64,000 nt of DNA from positions 248,001-312,000 of the forward strand of contig NZ_JAFRDR010000005.1 in NCBI RefSeq assembly GCF_017377795.1. The letters are read 5' to 3'. Source of the DNA: Williamsia soli (lineage in GTDB: Bacteria; Actinomycetota; Actinomycetes; Mycobacteriales; Mycobacteriaceae). Shown here one piece after another: positions 7,878 through 16,753 of this stretch (the stretch's first letter is position 1; the number at the start of each line of letters is the position of its first letter). Under the pieces are notes generated by a model, which saw only the letters and a list, made by a program, of their open reading frames with translations, ran no database searches and was not told the DNA's origin. Position numbers and translations under genes: made by a program.

Positions 7878-8366
7878 CGCCTCGTCGAGTTGTTCACACC
7901 CGATTGCGTCGTCGACTACGGCCCCCCGATGGGAGGCGCAGTGGTGGGGCGCAGGGCTCTCAAAGAGACGATCACAGCCGGGCTGGGCACTCTTCGTGCA
8001 TCGAGCCATCACCTTTCCAATGCGTGCTTCGCGGTCGGCAACGACGGAACGGCCAAATCTGTCAGCTATGTCTACGCATGGCATCGTTGGGTCGAATCCA
8101 AGCCAGACTCAATCGTCATGGGTCAGTACCACGATGAGTTTCAGCTCTATCAGGAAAGCTGGCGGATCTCGAAGCGTGTGTTCGGATTGCTGGACAAGTC
8201 GATCAGGACTCTGACTGGTACCCGATCGACCGGCGGACGGACTTCGCCTGGAGGTGACCGAAATCGCTTCCGGAGCAGTATGATTCGACCGGCTTGCGCA
8301 GTCCGATTCGATCGAATATCGCAAGAAGTCTCAAGTTCTGATATCTCGTTACATCAAGGGTATTGA
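7878..8366 (+). pseudogene. NTF2/SnoaL-like protein, N-terminus missing
   Basis: The frame starting CGC CTC GTC GAG reads RLVELFTPDCVVDYGPPMGG, then SSHHLSNACFAVGNDGTAKS, YVYAWHRW and GQYHDEFQLYQESWRISKRV, which is the body of a SnoaL-like (NTF2-fold) protein. The first 35-40 residues of the fold are missing: TGA at 7875-7877 closes the frame immediately upstream, exactly at the end of the GGTGCC repeat. A TTG at 7890 could start a shortened product, but it would lack the first helix pair. The C-terminal extension past about 8190 has no family resemblance. Probably a relic of a small isomerase or hydratase of the same pathway; an intact relative is at 16754. Confidence 0.75.
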
Positions 8367-8483
8367 TGAAGTGGACTCAAGCCGCTGATGGGTCTGCGGG
8401 TGACCGACGAGCCGGTTTCCGACGAGTCCGCTGGGCTGAGGGAACTTCGGCCCGCCAAAGGTTCCGCTCTAGAAGAAGGGAGC

Positions 8484-9335
8484 ATGCCTTCGTCCAGTCG
8501 CGCCAACGGCCGCGAACTGAGGTTCGGCTTGGCGTACGCCTACCTCGATAGTGATCGGACGACGACGACCAACCCTGCCCGTCGCGGGTACGAACCGCAT
8601 TGGGCGGATATTCTCGACCACGTGGCCTGGGCTGACTCCATCGGCTTCGACAGAGTGTGGTTCTCCGAGCACCACTTCGACGTCGCCTGCCGCTGCCGCC
8701 GCTCATGGCGGCAGCGGCAGCAATGCGCACCAACCGCGTACGTATCAGCAGCCTTGTGGCCCTGGGCCCCTGTATCACCCCCTCCTCTTGGCGGAAGAGG
8801 CCGCGATGGCCTCGGTCCTGTCGAGCGGGCGCTACGACTTCGGCGTCGGCTCGGGGTACAACAAGCTCGAGTACGACGCTTTCGGCGTGAACTTCGGCCA
8901 TCGACCCAGCCTGATGGACGAGATGATCGAGATCTGTCGTCGTTCGTGGACCGGTGAGCCCTTCACGTTCGAGGGCAAGCGCTTCAGTCTGCCTGAAATC
9001 GCGGTGACGCCGGTACCGGCGAGCCCGCCATCAAGCGGGCTGCGCAGATCGGCGACGGCTTTCTCTCGAGCGACAACGCACACCTGAGTATGTACATCGA
9101 CGCGCTCGCCGAGACAGGCCGCGACGGCATGGCGATAGCGCAGATTGTCGACGCAGTCAACGTCAGTCCAATCGTCGAAGAGGTCTCTTTTCTGGTGAGC
9201 GCGGGTCCGGGCGAGCCCGTTGGCAGCACCTATCCCAGGACGCAGTATTTGATGGACTACGTGATCCCCGAGGTCCGAAAGCGGTTGCAGAGCAGCGCAT
9301 CCGAACCCGGTGAGGTCGTCGCCGTGGAGCGGTGA
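8484..9335 (+). pseudogene. LLM-class flavin-dependent oxidoreductase, frameshifted
   Basis: Luciferase-like monooxygenase spread over three frames. From ATG 8484 (AGAAGGGA upstream) the frame reads ILDHVAWADSIGFDRVWFSE and HHFDVA. Near 8685 homology moves to a second frame (LPPLMAAAAAMRTNRVRISS). Near 8765 it moves to a third (HPLLLAEEAAMASVLSSGRY, DFGVGSGYNKLEYDAFGV), and near 9010 to a fourth segment (GEPAIKRAAQIGDGFLSSDN) after losing about ten residues. The several independent shifts make this a dead gene rather than a sequencing slip. It lies in the same direction as the monooxygenase system and may have been its alternative or partner oxygenase. Confidence 0.85.
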
Positions 9336-9448
9336 GCACCTGGCGCGGTTGTGCTGTTTGCCGGTGTTCGACTTGGGCAGTGTCCTTACCCGGGTCGATG
9401 ACTTCAACCGCCACAGCCCTCACACGTGCATCGACGGCAGGCAGCTGC

Positions 9449-10213
9449 TCACACGACGGAGTATCCGCCATCGATGACCAGGGAGCCGCCTGTCATGTAG
9501 GAAGAGGCGTCTGTGGCCAGGAAGATCAGGCCGGAGTCCATCTCTTCCTGGTGGCCCAAACGGCCGAGAATGCTGTGCTGCTCGACCATCTGCGATAGGG
9601 GAGCGATTGCAGCGCCGGTCATCTCGGTCTCGACGTAACCTGGGCACAATGCGTTGACACGGATTCCGCGCCGCTTGGACCACTGACTGGCCAGGTCGCG
9701 TGTCAGACCGAGCACGCCGGCCTTGCTCGCGGAGTACGCAGCTTGTGGGAACTGGGAAGCCGTCAGGCTGTGCAAGCTCGCGATGTTGACGATGGTCGAT
9801 CCTGGCTCCATCACCGACACCGCTGCCTGGGCCATCCAATAGGTTCCCATGAGGTTGACGTCGACGACAGTTCGAAAATGCTCCGGCGATTCCTTGTGGC
9901 TGGGAACGGAGCCCCCCAGACCCGCATTGTTGATCAAGATGTCGAGGCGCCCGAATCGGTCGATGGCAGCGCCCACGACCTCTTTACATTGATCGGGATT
10001 CGTGACGTCCATGACGAAGGGATGAGCAGTGATCCCCTCGGACGCAAGCGAATCGCATAACTCGTCAAGGCGTGGCCCACGTCGTGCAGCCACGACCACC
10101 GACGCGCCCACCGACCCGATTGCGCGAGCGAAACCCAGGCCGAGACCCGAACTGGCACCAGTCACGATGGCCACTTTGCCATCGGCACGGAAACGGTCGA
10201 GACATTGATTCAT
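9449..10213 (-). CDS. SDR-family NAD(P)-dependent oxidoreductase (254 aa)
   Basis: Classical short-chain dehydrogenase of standard length. Seen in order: the cofactor motif VTGASSGLGLGFARAIG near residue 18, DVTNPDQ, NNAGLGG near residue 92, the catalytic Ser in NIASLHSLTASQ and the Y-x-x-x-K in AAYSASKAGVLGL, then LCPGYVETEMT and the C-terminal YMTGGSLVIDGGY. The Ala-Arg-Arg after the second strand (VVAARRG) favours NADP(H). ATG 10213 follows GGAGG with six bases spacing. It probably oxidises a hydroxyl or reduces a ketone of the pathway substrate. Copy C of the operator lies about 105 bases upstream, and the ABC transporter is divergent. Confidence 0.9.
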   Translation of the reverse strand: MNQCLDRFRADGKVAIVTGASSGLGLGFARAIGSVGASVVVAARRGPRLDELCDSLASEGITAHPFVMDVTNPDQCKEVVGAAIDRFGRLDILINNAGLGGSVPSHKESPEHFRTVVDVNLMGTYWMAQAAVSVMEPGSTIVNIASLHSLTASQFPQAAYSASKAGVLGLTRDLASQWSKRRGIRVNALCPGYVETEMTGAAIAPLSQMVEQHSILGRLGHQEEMDSGLIFLATDASSYMTGGSLVIDGGYSVV

Positions 10214-10317
10214 CGGGTCCTCCGGGTGTGTTCTGGACCGTCACACGGCCTGGGCGCCTTGATCGTGACACCACGTTCAAGGGGTTTCAGAAGCGGGGTT
10301 GTCGTCGATCAGTCATT

Positions 10318-10331
10318 CTAGCGATCGATTG
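10318..10331. promoter_or_regulatory. Candidate regulon operator, copy C (CTAGCGATCGATTG)
   Basis: Left arm and core (CTAGCGATCG) match the consensus; the right arm is degenerate. It is located upstream of the SDR gene on the side facing away from the ABC transporter. This is the weakest of the eight copies together with copy A. Confidence 0.4.
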
Positions 10332-10501
10332 ATACGTATTGCCAAGAATGTGTTTGAACGCGTGCGAGCACCGCTGGCGCGAAGATCGATCAACTCGAAC
10401 AGTGGTCGTCGCCGGACGGCCATCATTCCTGGATACGGCATTTTCAGGGCTGCGTGCGAGGAGCCTCTGCACGATTTTAAGCCGAGGCGTTGCGCGCATC
10501 A

Positions 10502-10515
10502 CTAGCGAGCGTTAG
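10502..10515. promoter_or_regulatory. Candidate regulon operator, copy D (CTAGCGAGCGTTAG)
   Basis: A strong copy of the 14-bp motif, 53 bases upstream of the ABC ATPase start, followed after 14 bases by a CRP-like site. The 354-base gap 10214-10567 contains only these regulatory elements and no gene. Confidence 0.55.
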
Positions 10516-10529
10516 AGTGACCTCTGTCA

Positions 10530-10545
10530 TGTGACACACTTCACC
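10530..10545. promoter_or_regulatory. CRP/GlxR-like site (TGTGA-N6-TCACC)
   Basis: TGTGACACACTTCACC matches nine of the ten defined bases of TGTGA-N6-TCACA. It lies 14 bases after operator copy D and 22 bases before the ABC ATPase start codon. Carbon-source control of the importer is a reasonable reading. Confidence 0.55.
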
Positions 10546-10567
10546 CTCGATTCCCCTTTGGAGAACT

Positions 10568-12112
10568 ATGTCGATGTCGCCCGTCGGGACAGACATGCCC
10601 CAGCCGGTCTTGTGTGTGAGCGGGCTGTCCAAGACTTTCCAGGGCCAGCAGGCCCTGAGACAGGTCTCCCTGGAACTTCAACCCGGTGAAATCCACTGTC
10701 TCCTGGGGCAAAACGGCTCGGGCAAGTCGACGCTCATCAAGATCCTGGCGGGGTATCACGCACCTGATCCGGGTTCGCACGCAATAGTTTTCGGCTCGGA
10801 CGTCCAGCTGGGGAGCCATTCGCCCGCCGAGGCCGGACTCAGGTTCATCCATCAGGACCTCGGTTTGATCGACAGTCTCTCGGTGGCCGACAACATGTCG
10901 TTGGTTGGCACCTACCCGGGCCGGTTCTGGCTTTCGGACCGCGCACACGTCCGTAGTTCACAGCAAATCCTCGATTCGTACGACGTTGACGTTGATGCTT
11001 CCGCCATGGTCGGGTCACTCGGCGTTGCTGCTCGGACGCTGGTCGCGATCGTCCGCGCTTTGCATTTCGGTCCGTCACAGGATTCGATTCTCGTCCTGGA
11101 CGAGCCGACGGCCGCGCTGGCCGAGGCCGACAAGCGTCATCTGTTCGACCTGCTGCGCGCCGTGCGAGCTCGCGGGCAGAGCGTCTTGTACGTCACCCAC
11201 CTGCTTCAGGAGGTCTTCGAGCTGGGGGACCGGGTGACGATCCTGCGAAACGGCGCCATGGTGGCGACGCGGCCCGTTGCCGGCCTGGATCACGAGTCGC
11301 TCATCGAGCTGATCTTGGGTCGGAAGCTCGAAGCCTTATACCCCGAACACGAGGAGTCGCACGGTTCACCTGTGCTCGAAGTCGAGGACCTGAGCGGGGG
11401 AGGCATCCGAAACCTATCGCTGTCCGTGCGTGCCGGCGAGATAGTCGGTGTCGTCGGACTGATGGGAAGTGGAGCGGAGGACGTCGCCCATGTGCTCTTC
11501 GGGTCGCGTCCGCGCGACACCGGCACCGTCAAGGTGGACGGCATCGAGATCCCAGCGAACTCACCGGCGCGGGCGATCAAGGGGGGCATGGCGTTCAGCC
11601 CGGGTGAGCGCAAGCGTCTGGCAATCGTCGGGGACTGGTCGACCCGCGAGAACATGACGTTGCCGCGGCTCGCGGGGCGTGGACCACTCAAGTGGTTGTC
11701 CCGTCGTGCGGAGGCGCGCGACGTCATGCCCTTCGTCACGGAATACGGTGTGCAGCCGCCTGATTGCGAGCTCCGGTTGGCCTCGCTCAGTGGAGGCAAC
11801 CAGCAGAAGGTGGTCATCGCGCGCTGGATGCGCAGTGGAGCCCGTGTATTTCTGCTGGAAGAGCCAACGGCCGGAGTGGATGTCGGGGCGCGACGAGCGA
11901 TCTACGACGCCGTCATCAAGGCCGCGGCCGACGGTTCGGCAGTGTTGCTCGTGACGTCGGATTTCGACGAAGCGGCCTCCATGTGTGATCGAGTGCTCGT
12001 CCTGCGAGACGGGGAACTCGGCGCAGTCGTCCCACGGGCTGAGGCGTCGTCCGACCGCCTCCTCGGAGAATCCATTGCCAGGCCCCGAACGAAGGAATCG
12101 ATCAATGTCTGA
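10568..12112 (+). CDS. Sugar-type ABC importer ATP-binding protein, tandem NBD (514 aa)
   Basis: RbsA/XylG-like protein with two fused nucleotide-binding domains. Domain 1: Walker A LLGQNGSGKSTLIKIL near residue 45, Walker B ILVLDEPTAAL near residue 175, and a degenerate signature (LGVAARTLVAI). Domain 2: degenerate Walker A (VGLMGSGAEDVAHVLFG), canonical signature LSGGNQQKVVIARWM and Walker B VFLLEEPTAGVDVGAR. This asymmetry is normal for the family. It energises uptake with the permease that overlaps its 3' end by eight bases. Despite the family name, members in actinobacterial catabolic clusters may carry non-sugar substrates, and the neighbours here favour a carboxylate or ring compound. 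GGAG lies about five bases before the ATG. Confidence 0.93.
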   Translation: MSMSPVGTDMPQPVLCVSGLSKTFQGQQALRQVSLELQPGEIHCLLGQNGSGKSTLIKILAGYHAPDPGSHAIVFGSDVQLGSHSPAEAGLRFIHQDLGLIDSLSVADNMSLVGTYPGRFWLSDRAHVRSSQQILDSYDVDVDASAMVGSLGVAARTLVAIVRALHFGPSQDSILVLDEPTAALAEADKRHLFDLLRAVRARGQSVLYVTHLLQEVFELGDRVTILRNGAMVATRPVAGLDHESLIELILGRKLEALYPEHEESHGSPVLEVEDLSGGGIRNLSLSVRAGEIVGVVGLMGSGAEDVAHVLFGSRPRDTGTVKVDGIEIPANSPARAIKGGMAFSPGERKRLAIVGDWSTRENMTLPRLAGRGPLKWLSRRAEARDVMPFVTEYGVQPPDCELRLASLSGGNQQKVVIARWMRSGARVFLLEEPTAGVDVGARRAIYDAVIKAAADGSAVLLVTSDFDEAASMCDRVLVLRDGELGAVVPRAEASSDRLLGESIARPRTKESINV

Positions 12113-13199
12113 AATCACGACGGATGCTGCCCGGACTGGCAGCCACCCGGCGAGCGGGGGCGATACGCCCCAGCGCCTTAAGCCACCGAAAAAGAAGGTG
12201 GCGTTGACGTCGCAGCTGAGCAAGCTCAGCGGACCACTCTTACTGCTCCTTTTGATTGCGGTCTTCGGCGTCCTGACTCCTGACACATTCCTGACCTTGG
12301 CGAATGCGCGGTCGATCCTGACCTCGCAGGCGGTCGTCGGAATCGTGGCGCTCGGATTGCTCTTCCCGCTGGCGGCGGGTGCCTTTGACCTGTCGGCAGC
12401 TCAGAACCTGGGGTTCAGCGCAGTTGTGGTCGGATACCTGATCGTCGAAGCGGGACTCCCGGTCCCGTTGGCGATTGTTGTCACACTGGCGGTGGGTGCG
12501 ATCGTCGGCGCCGTCAACGGCACCTTGGTCGCCGTGATCGGGATCGATAGCTTCATCGCGACTCTTGGCACCACGTCCCTGCTTCTTGCGGGCTCACAGG
12601 TGGTCGCGAACGGTGCGTACATCGGACCGATTGGCGATTCGTTCACCAAGCTGAGCTCCGGGACGATTCTGGGAGTACCCATCACGGTCCTGTACGTCAT
12701 CGTGCTGGCAGTGGTGGCGTGGTATGTGCTGGAGCATTCGCCGCTGGGTCGCCGAATCTATGCGACCGGTGCCAACCGCGATGCTGCATCGTTGTCCGGA
12801 GTTGCCACGTCACGCATCGTGTTTGGGACGTTTGTGGTGTCGGGCGTTTTCGCGTCGGCGGCGGGGATCTTGCTGGCGTCGACCCTCGGCGCGGTCAGCG
12901 AGACGATGGGACCGGAGTACCTGCTGCCGGCCTTCGCGGCGGTTTTCTTGGGCACGACATTGCTCAAGCGGGGCCGGTTCAACGTCGGCGGCACCTTGCT
13001 CGCGATCCTGCTTCTGGGGACAGGTGTGCAAGGCCTGCAGCTGCTCGGCGGCCCCGTGTGGGTCATCGCGTTGTTCAACGGCCTGGCTCTCATCGCGTCG
13101 GTCGGCGCGGGGCTGACCGTGCAGCGGGCCCAGGCGCGCCGCGCGGTCCGCAGAGCCGCTCAGACGGCCCGCCGATCCGGCGACGTAGCCACCACGTAG
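12105..13199 (+). CDS. ABC importer permease, RbsC-like (364 aa)
   Basis: Membrane subunit of the importer. ATG 12105 overlaps the end of the ATPase gene by eight bases, so translation is coupled. After a basic, Pro-rich cytoplasmic tail of about 40 residues there are roughly ten hydrophobic segments, beginning GPLLLLLLIAVFGVL. The family loop reads VNGTLVAVIGIDSFIATLGT and the later conserved part is RIYATGANRDAASLSGVAT, which contacts the ATPase. Length is typical. A small hairpin (13300-13320) and an independent promoter separate it from the binding-protein gene. Confidence 0.92.
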   Translation: MSEITTDAARTGSHPASGGDTPQRLKPPKKKVALTSQLSKLSGPLLLLLLIAVFGVLTPDTFLTLANARSILTSQAVVGIVALGLLFPLAAGAFDLSAAQNLGFSAVVVGYLIVEAGLPVPLAIVVTLAVGAIVGAVNGTLVAVIGIDSFIATLGTTSLLLAGSQVVANGAYIGPIGDSFTKLSSGTILGVPITVLYVIVLAVVAWYVLEHSPLGRRIYATGANRDAASLSGVATSRIVFGTFVVSGVFASAAGILLASTLGAVSETMGPEYLLPAFAAVFLGTTLLKRGRFNVGGTLLAILLLGTGVQGLQLLGGPVWVIALFNGLALIASVGAGLTVQRAQARRAVRRAAQTARRSGDVATT

Positions 13200-13299
13200 G
13201 CGGATCAGCGGCAGCCTACGAGGCCGACGGGTAACTGCAGTCCGTCGCCGACCGGGCTGCACACGCGCGGAGTGTCGACGCGAGTGACCTGACGAACGA

Positions 13300-13320
13300 C
13301 CGGGCTTCAGCGAAGACCGG
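13300..13320 (+). terminator. Weak hairpin after permease
   Basis: CCGG-CTTC (13300-13308) pairs with GAAG-CCGG (13312-13320) with single-base bulges. It lies about 100 bases after the permease stop and about 105 bases before operator copy E. It is short and has no T-run, so it could be an attenuator or nothing. Confidence 0.3.
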
Positions 13321-13425
13321 CCCGTCGAACGACGCCCGAAAAAGGTGCCGAGCAGACCTGCAGCGTGCCAAACCGGCGATCAAAAAATAGCTACAAACTG
13401 CGTAATTCAAGTCTTGCCAAGCAAT

Positions 13426-13439
13426 TTAGCGAGCGCTAG
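13426..13439. promoter_or_regulatory. Candidate regulon operator, copy E (TTAGCGAGCGCTAG)
   Basis: Strong copy of the 14-bp motif, 47 bases upstream of the binding-protein gene and 12 bases before a CRP-like site. The arrangement is the same as at copy D, which shows that the binding protein has its own regulated promoter. Confidence 0.55.
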
Positions 13440-13451
13440 TGTAAGTCCCGA

Positions 13452-13467
13452 TGTGACCCAACTCACT
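13452..13467. promoter_or_regulatory. CRP/GlxR-like site (TGTGA-N6-TCACT)
   Basis: TGTGACCCAACTCACT matches nine of ten defined positions. It is enclosed by an inverted GTAAGT (13441-13446) and ACTTAC (13465-13470). It lies 20 bases before the start codon of the lipoprotein gene. Confidence 0.55.
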
Positions 13468-13486
13468 TACGACACGGAGCAAAATT

Positions 13487-14587
13487 ATGATGAAGACCTA
13501 TCCCCGGATTCTGGCGGCCAGTGCCTGTGCCACTGCGCTGGTGGTGCTCAGTGCCTGCAGCTCGTCGGACGACACGTCGTCCTCTCAAGAGTCGACAGGT
13601 GGCAGCTCATCGACCATCAGTGAGGCCAGCGCGGAAGTTGAGAAGTTGCGAAACCCGGCTCCGTTCGTGGTGGAGCCGTTGTCGGGAAAGGTCCCTGCGG
13701 GCAAAGTCGTGGCAGATGTCAACTGCACTGCTCCCGTGTGTAATCCCGGCGTTCTGGTCGAGGCAATCGAGGAGTTGGGGTGGACAGACAAGCCTTTCGT
13801 TTTTGATATCACCAAGGGTGCTCAGGATTACGTCCGTGCAGTTGACGCAGCGGTCAAATCGAAGCCGGACTACCTGGCGATCAACATCAACTTTGGTACC
13901 GAGGTGATCGATAAGCAGCTCAAGCAGGCCAAGGCCGACAACATTCCGGTCATCGGTGCCGGCGGGACCGATGCGACCAATGTCACGATGATGGCGCAGA
14001 ACCCGGCAGCGCTGGAGACCGCGGGCAAATACATGGCCGACGTCGCACTCGACGACAAGAAGGGCCCGGTGAACGTCGCCGTGCCAACCGATATATCTCT
14101 GCCGTCTCTGGAGTCCATGACCAACGGTGTCCAGCAGCGCATTGCCGAGGTCCCAGGTGCGAAGGCTGATTTGATCGAGCTGAGCTTTTCTCAGCCGCAA
14201 GCGACCAATGTGTCGGGCATCGTCAACTACCTGAAGAGCCACCCCGACACCGAATACCTGCTATTCCCGGGGACAGGCTTTTACTCGGGGCTCAACCAGG
14301 CACTCAAGGGCGCTGGTCTGTCAGACAAGGTCAAGTTGGTCCTGACGTTCCCGTACGAGTCGGACGTCCAGGCCATCAAGGACGGGGAGTTCATCGCCGT
14401 GGTCGGGGCCGAGAGCAACTACCAGTGGCGGATGGCTGACGCCATGGCGCGACTGGCGGTCGGTGAAGAGCTGGCCACCAAAACGCCCGTGAACGATTTC
14501 CGCCTCTTAACGGCTGACAACGTCGACGTGGCGGGGCTCAATCCTGCTAACTACCAGCAGGTCTACCGAGCTGCCTGGGGCCTGTAG
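13487..14587 (+). CDS. ABC importer substrate-binding lipoprotein (366 aa)
   Basis: Periplasmic-type binding protein of the sugar (Peripla_BP_4-like) family, anchored as a lipoprotein: a basic start, a hydrophobic run and the lipobox VVLSAC with Cys near residue 24, then a Ser-rich linker. The body contains GVLVEAIEELGW, DYVRAVDAAVKSKPDYLAIN and IPVIGAGGTDATNV, the alternating beta-alpha pattern of the fold. ATG 13487 (or the next ATG at 13490) follows GGAG. It would capture the substrate and deliver it to the 10568-13199 importer. It comes after the ATPase and permease genes, unlike the usual order with the binding protein first, and has its own operator and CRP-like site. Confidence 0.9.
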   Translation: MMKTYPRILAASACATALVVLSACSSSDDTSSSQESTGGSSSTISEASAEVEKLRNPAPFVVEPLSGKVPAGKVVADVNCTAPVCNPGVLVEAIEELGWTDKPFVFDITKGAQDYVRAVDAAVKSKPDYLAININFGTEVIDKQLKQAKADNIPVIGAGGTDATNVTMMAQNPAALETAGKYMADVALDDKKGPVNVAVPTDISLPSLESMTNGVQQRIAEVPGAKADLIELSFSQPQATNVSGIVNYLKSHPDTEYLLFPGTGFYSGLNQALKGAGLSDKVKLVLTFPYESDVQAIKDGEFIAVVGAESNYQWRMADAMARLAVGEELATKTPVNDFRLLTADNVDVAGLNPANYQQVYRAAWGL

Positions 14588-14613
14588 GTCCGAGCCTCGT
14601 CGCTGTCTATCCG

Positions 14614-14649
14614 CCGACCTCTGGGGCCCGTCTGGGCCTCAGAGGTCGG
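14614..14649 (+). terminator. Strong hairpin terminator after ABC importer cluster
   Basis: A 16-bp stem with one mismatch: CCGACCTCTGGGGCCC (14614-14629) against its complement ending at 14649, with a four-base loop. It begins 27 bases after the stop codon and closes the transporter transcription unit. Confidence 0.75.
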
Positions 14650-14921
14650 GTGTGTTCGGAACGCCCATACGGGAGCGACTGCGCACCGGCCGCAACACAA
14701 CCGGTCATTACCACGGAGCTTCCGTCGCCGGAGTCGATTGTCGCGTAGGCCGACTTCGTTGCAAGAACACCGAAATGATGTTCACGCCGATCATCCGATA
14801 GCAACTGGCGGGAATCGCGCGAGTCGTTTATAGAGCGTCGGCGGTAGGTATGGTGCTAGAGAGCGGGAAGGCGACAGCGTCGGGATCGTCGGAGCTGCTC
14901 ATCAAAGCCATGCCGGGGCTC
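14650..14921. other. Gap without recognisable gene
   Basis: No frame here resembles a known protein and no RNA or repeat was recognised. It is bounded by the importer terminator and the first of a series of gene relics, so it is probably eroded coding DNA. Confidence 0.4.
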
Positions 14922-15006
14922 ACAGTCGGCGTTGTAGGTGGCGTCGAGCGGCTTGATCGCGCCTCTGTTGATGCCGGGCGGGATCTTGAACAAGTCCTAC
15001 GCCGGC
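14922..15006 (-). pseudogene. 85-bp remnant duplicating the 3' end of the NTF2-like gene
   Basis: Nearly the same as 16757-16841 (about nine mismatches in 85 bases), in the same orientation. It corresponds to the C-terminal 28 codons of the NTF2-like gene at 16754, here reading DLFKIPPGINRGAIKPLDAT. TAG replaces the Trp codon of AWDFFK, and the rest of the gene is absent. It shows that a second copy of that gene once stood here. Confidence 0.85.
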
Positions 15007-15143
15007 CCGACTGGAAGCTCACGCCTTAGCCGCCCCATCACTTCCAGACCAGCCCCGTTGAGCCACAAAGATCTCCCTCGCATTCAAGCCAACGAATATC
15101 GACAACCACCACCCCTGCCAACTCGTTACAAGGAGACTCCGCC

Positions 15144-15754
15144 ATCTCCAGAATCTTGACGCCAGAGCAAAACGAACTTCGGGAGGAGACCCGTGCCTTC
15201 GCGCGCGACGTTGTCGGGCCTCGCCGGCTCGAGGCCGAGGATCCGGAGTTCCACAAAGAGATGGCTCGGCTGATGGGCGAGGAGGGTTTGCTGCGGACTG
15301 TCGCGCCCGAGGAGGCCGGTGGCGCAGGCATGGGGACGATGCTGTTTCCCCTGAACATGCTGATGAACACGCAGGCGACCGAGCACTAGTTCGCCCGCGC
15401 GCCGGCCGGACAGACCTTTGTGTCGGTCGGTTTCACCGATCCGGTCGTTATCGCCAACTACACCGAGCATCCAGACATCGCGAAGCGTGACGGGGACGAC
15501 TACATCGTTAGCGGCGTCCGGTACTACGTGGGAATGGCCCCTTTGCCGACATTATCGGGGTCGGCGGTCTGTTCGAGGGCGACATGCGCCTGTTCTGGTT
15601 AGATGCCGATCAGGCTGGCATTTCCGTCTCGGACATGCCGAGGTTGGGTCTGGGTTCGCCGTGGGGTCGTGTCGAATTGAAGGACGTGCGGGTTCCCGCT
15701 GAGCTCGTCAACGACCTGAGCATGCTGGTCAAGCATAGGGAGCTCGAACGCTAA
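15144..15754 (+). pseudogene. Acyl-CoA dehydrogenase, broken and C-terminally truncated
   Basis: AAGGAG at 15130 is correctly placed for a start at 15144, but the codon there is ATC, as if the ATG had mutated. The frame then reads LTPEQNELREETRAFARDVV, hits TAG at 15387-15389, continues in the same frame with FVSVGFTDPVVIANYTEHPD, and shifts near 15540 to FADIIGVGGLFEGDMRLFWL and MPRLGLGSPWGRVELKDVRV before ending at 15754. The entire C-terminal helical domain is missing. A lost start, a nonsense codon, a frameshift and a truncation together make it non-functional. It was a separate dehydrogenase from the pair at 1480-3899. Confidence 0.85.
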
Positions 15755-15972
15755 GCGTCACATGCCGATCTGGCGCGGTCTTGCCGCGAGAGCAAGCGGT
15801 GGCGGGCGGTAGTCAGAAGTCTCTCGGTTGTTCCGGCATAGGGTTGCGTGGTTTGTCTCCGCGGAGGCACTAGCGCTGAAAGTGGTTCGCACTGAGCAAC
15901 ATCAAGATTGCTACTTGGGAACCACCGAGTGTCCGCCAAATTGGTTGCGGAGGGGTGACACCGCTTTGCGTT

Positions 15973-16426
15973 GGTCTGGGCCCGCAGGGTGCCGGTGACG
16001 TCTTCGATGAGTGGTTCGGCGTCGAGGATCTCGTACCCCTCGCCGTAGGCGTGTATCAGGCCGTATCCGTTTTCCAATCCTCAGATACCGCCGGACACTC
16101 CGCAATCGACATAGCGGATTTCTCTGGTGCTCAGCAGATCTGCGTTGATCGCGCCGTCGGTGTACTTGGAGTTGCCGCCATAGATCACAAGATCGCCGGG
16201 TGACAGGATATCCGAGAACGTCTGGACGGTGGACCGAGTCGGTTCACCCGAGGGCACCATCACCCAGACGATCCTCAGGCGTCGAGCGCGGAGGCGAGTT
16301 CGGCAAACGATCCGACATCGGTGACTTCAGGACGAGGGGCATATCCGATGACCTCGATTCCGGCGTCCTTGACCCGGGTCCGCATGAACCGCCCATCTTT
16401 CCCAATCCCACCAAACCCAGTTGCAT
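15973..16426 (-). pseudogene. 6-phosphogluconate dehydrogenase-like (Gnd/beta-hydroxyacid DH) fragment
   Basis: Starts at ATG 16426 with the NAD(P)-binding motif MQLGLVGLGKMGG, then shifts frame to MRTRVKDAGIEVIGYAPRPE, and again to WVMVPSGEPTRSTVQTFSDI. The family's substrate motif appears as YGGNSKYTDGAI with Tyr in place of Asp (normally DGGNS), then VDCGVSGGI followed by TGA where Trp is expected, then GLENGYGL. Homology stops near LRAQ, so roughly the last half is lost. It is out of keeping with the lipid-type pathway around it and may have been a sugar-acid or hydroxyacid dehydrogenase recruited here. Confidence 0.8.
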
Positions 16427-16753
16427 GGTGTCACCAACCCTTTGCCGGTTACGGTCCTCGCGGTCAGATGGCCGGAATCGGTTGAATCGAAACAGTGCTC
16501 GGGCATCGGCCAGCAGTTCTCCGTAGCCAAATCAAGTTGGGACGTAGGAGATCTCGATCATCCGATCGATGTATATTGACGTTTCGCACCTTGACCGCGC
16601 CTTCCGGCATACCGCCGTGAAGTTGGTTGGACAAAGAGATCGACAGCTCGGTTTTGCATGTCGGAGGCTCACCATTTCGCATGCGCTGCATCAGAGCGGA
16701 TACCCGAACAGCGACGGCGTTGCCGTCGCTGTTCGCCTCAGCCACAACAGGCC
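16427..16753. other. 327-base stretch of probable eroded coding DNA
   Basis: On the minus strand one frame reads SIYIDRMIEISYVPT, a stop, then FGYGELLADARALFRFNRFR immediately upstream of the 6PGDH-like start, which looks like protein but matches nothing I recognise. No intact gene, RNA or repeat was seen. Confidence 0.35.

Noticed and set aside
7568-8137. Open frame with a Pro-Val repeat (190 codons) across the hexamer tract
   Set aside because: The PV repeats come only from translating GGTGCC units; the rest of the frame resembles no protein, and a better NTF2-like match lies in another frame.
8166-8366. C-terminal extension of the NTF2-like relic as a separate small protein
   Set aside because: No start with a ribosome site and no family resemblance; it is probably out-of-frame run-on.
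10261-10280. Possible CRP-like site upstream of the SDR gene (CGTGACACCACG)
   Set aside because: Only the left half matches and the spacing to any TCAC is wrong.
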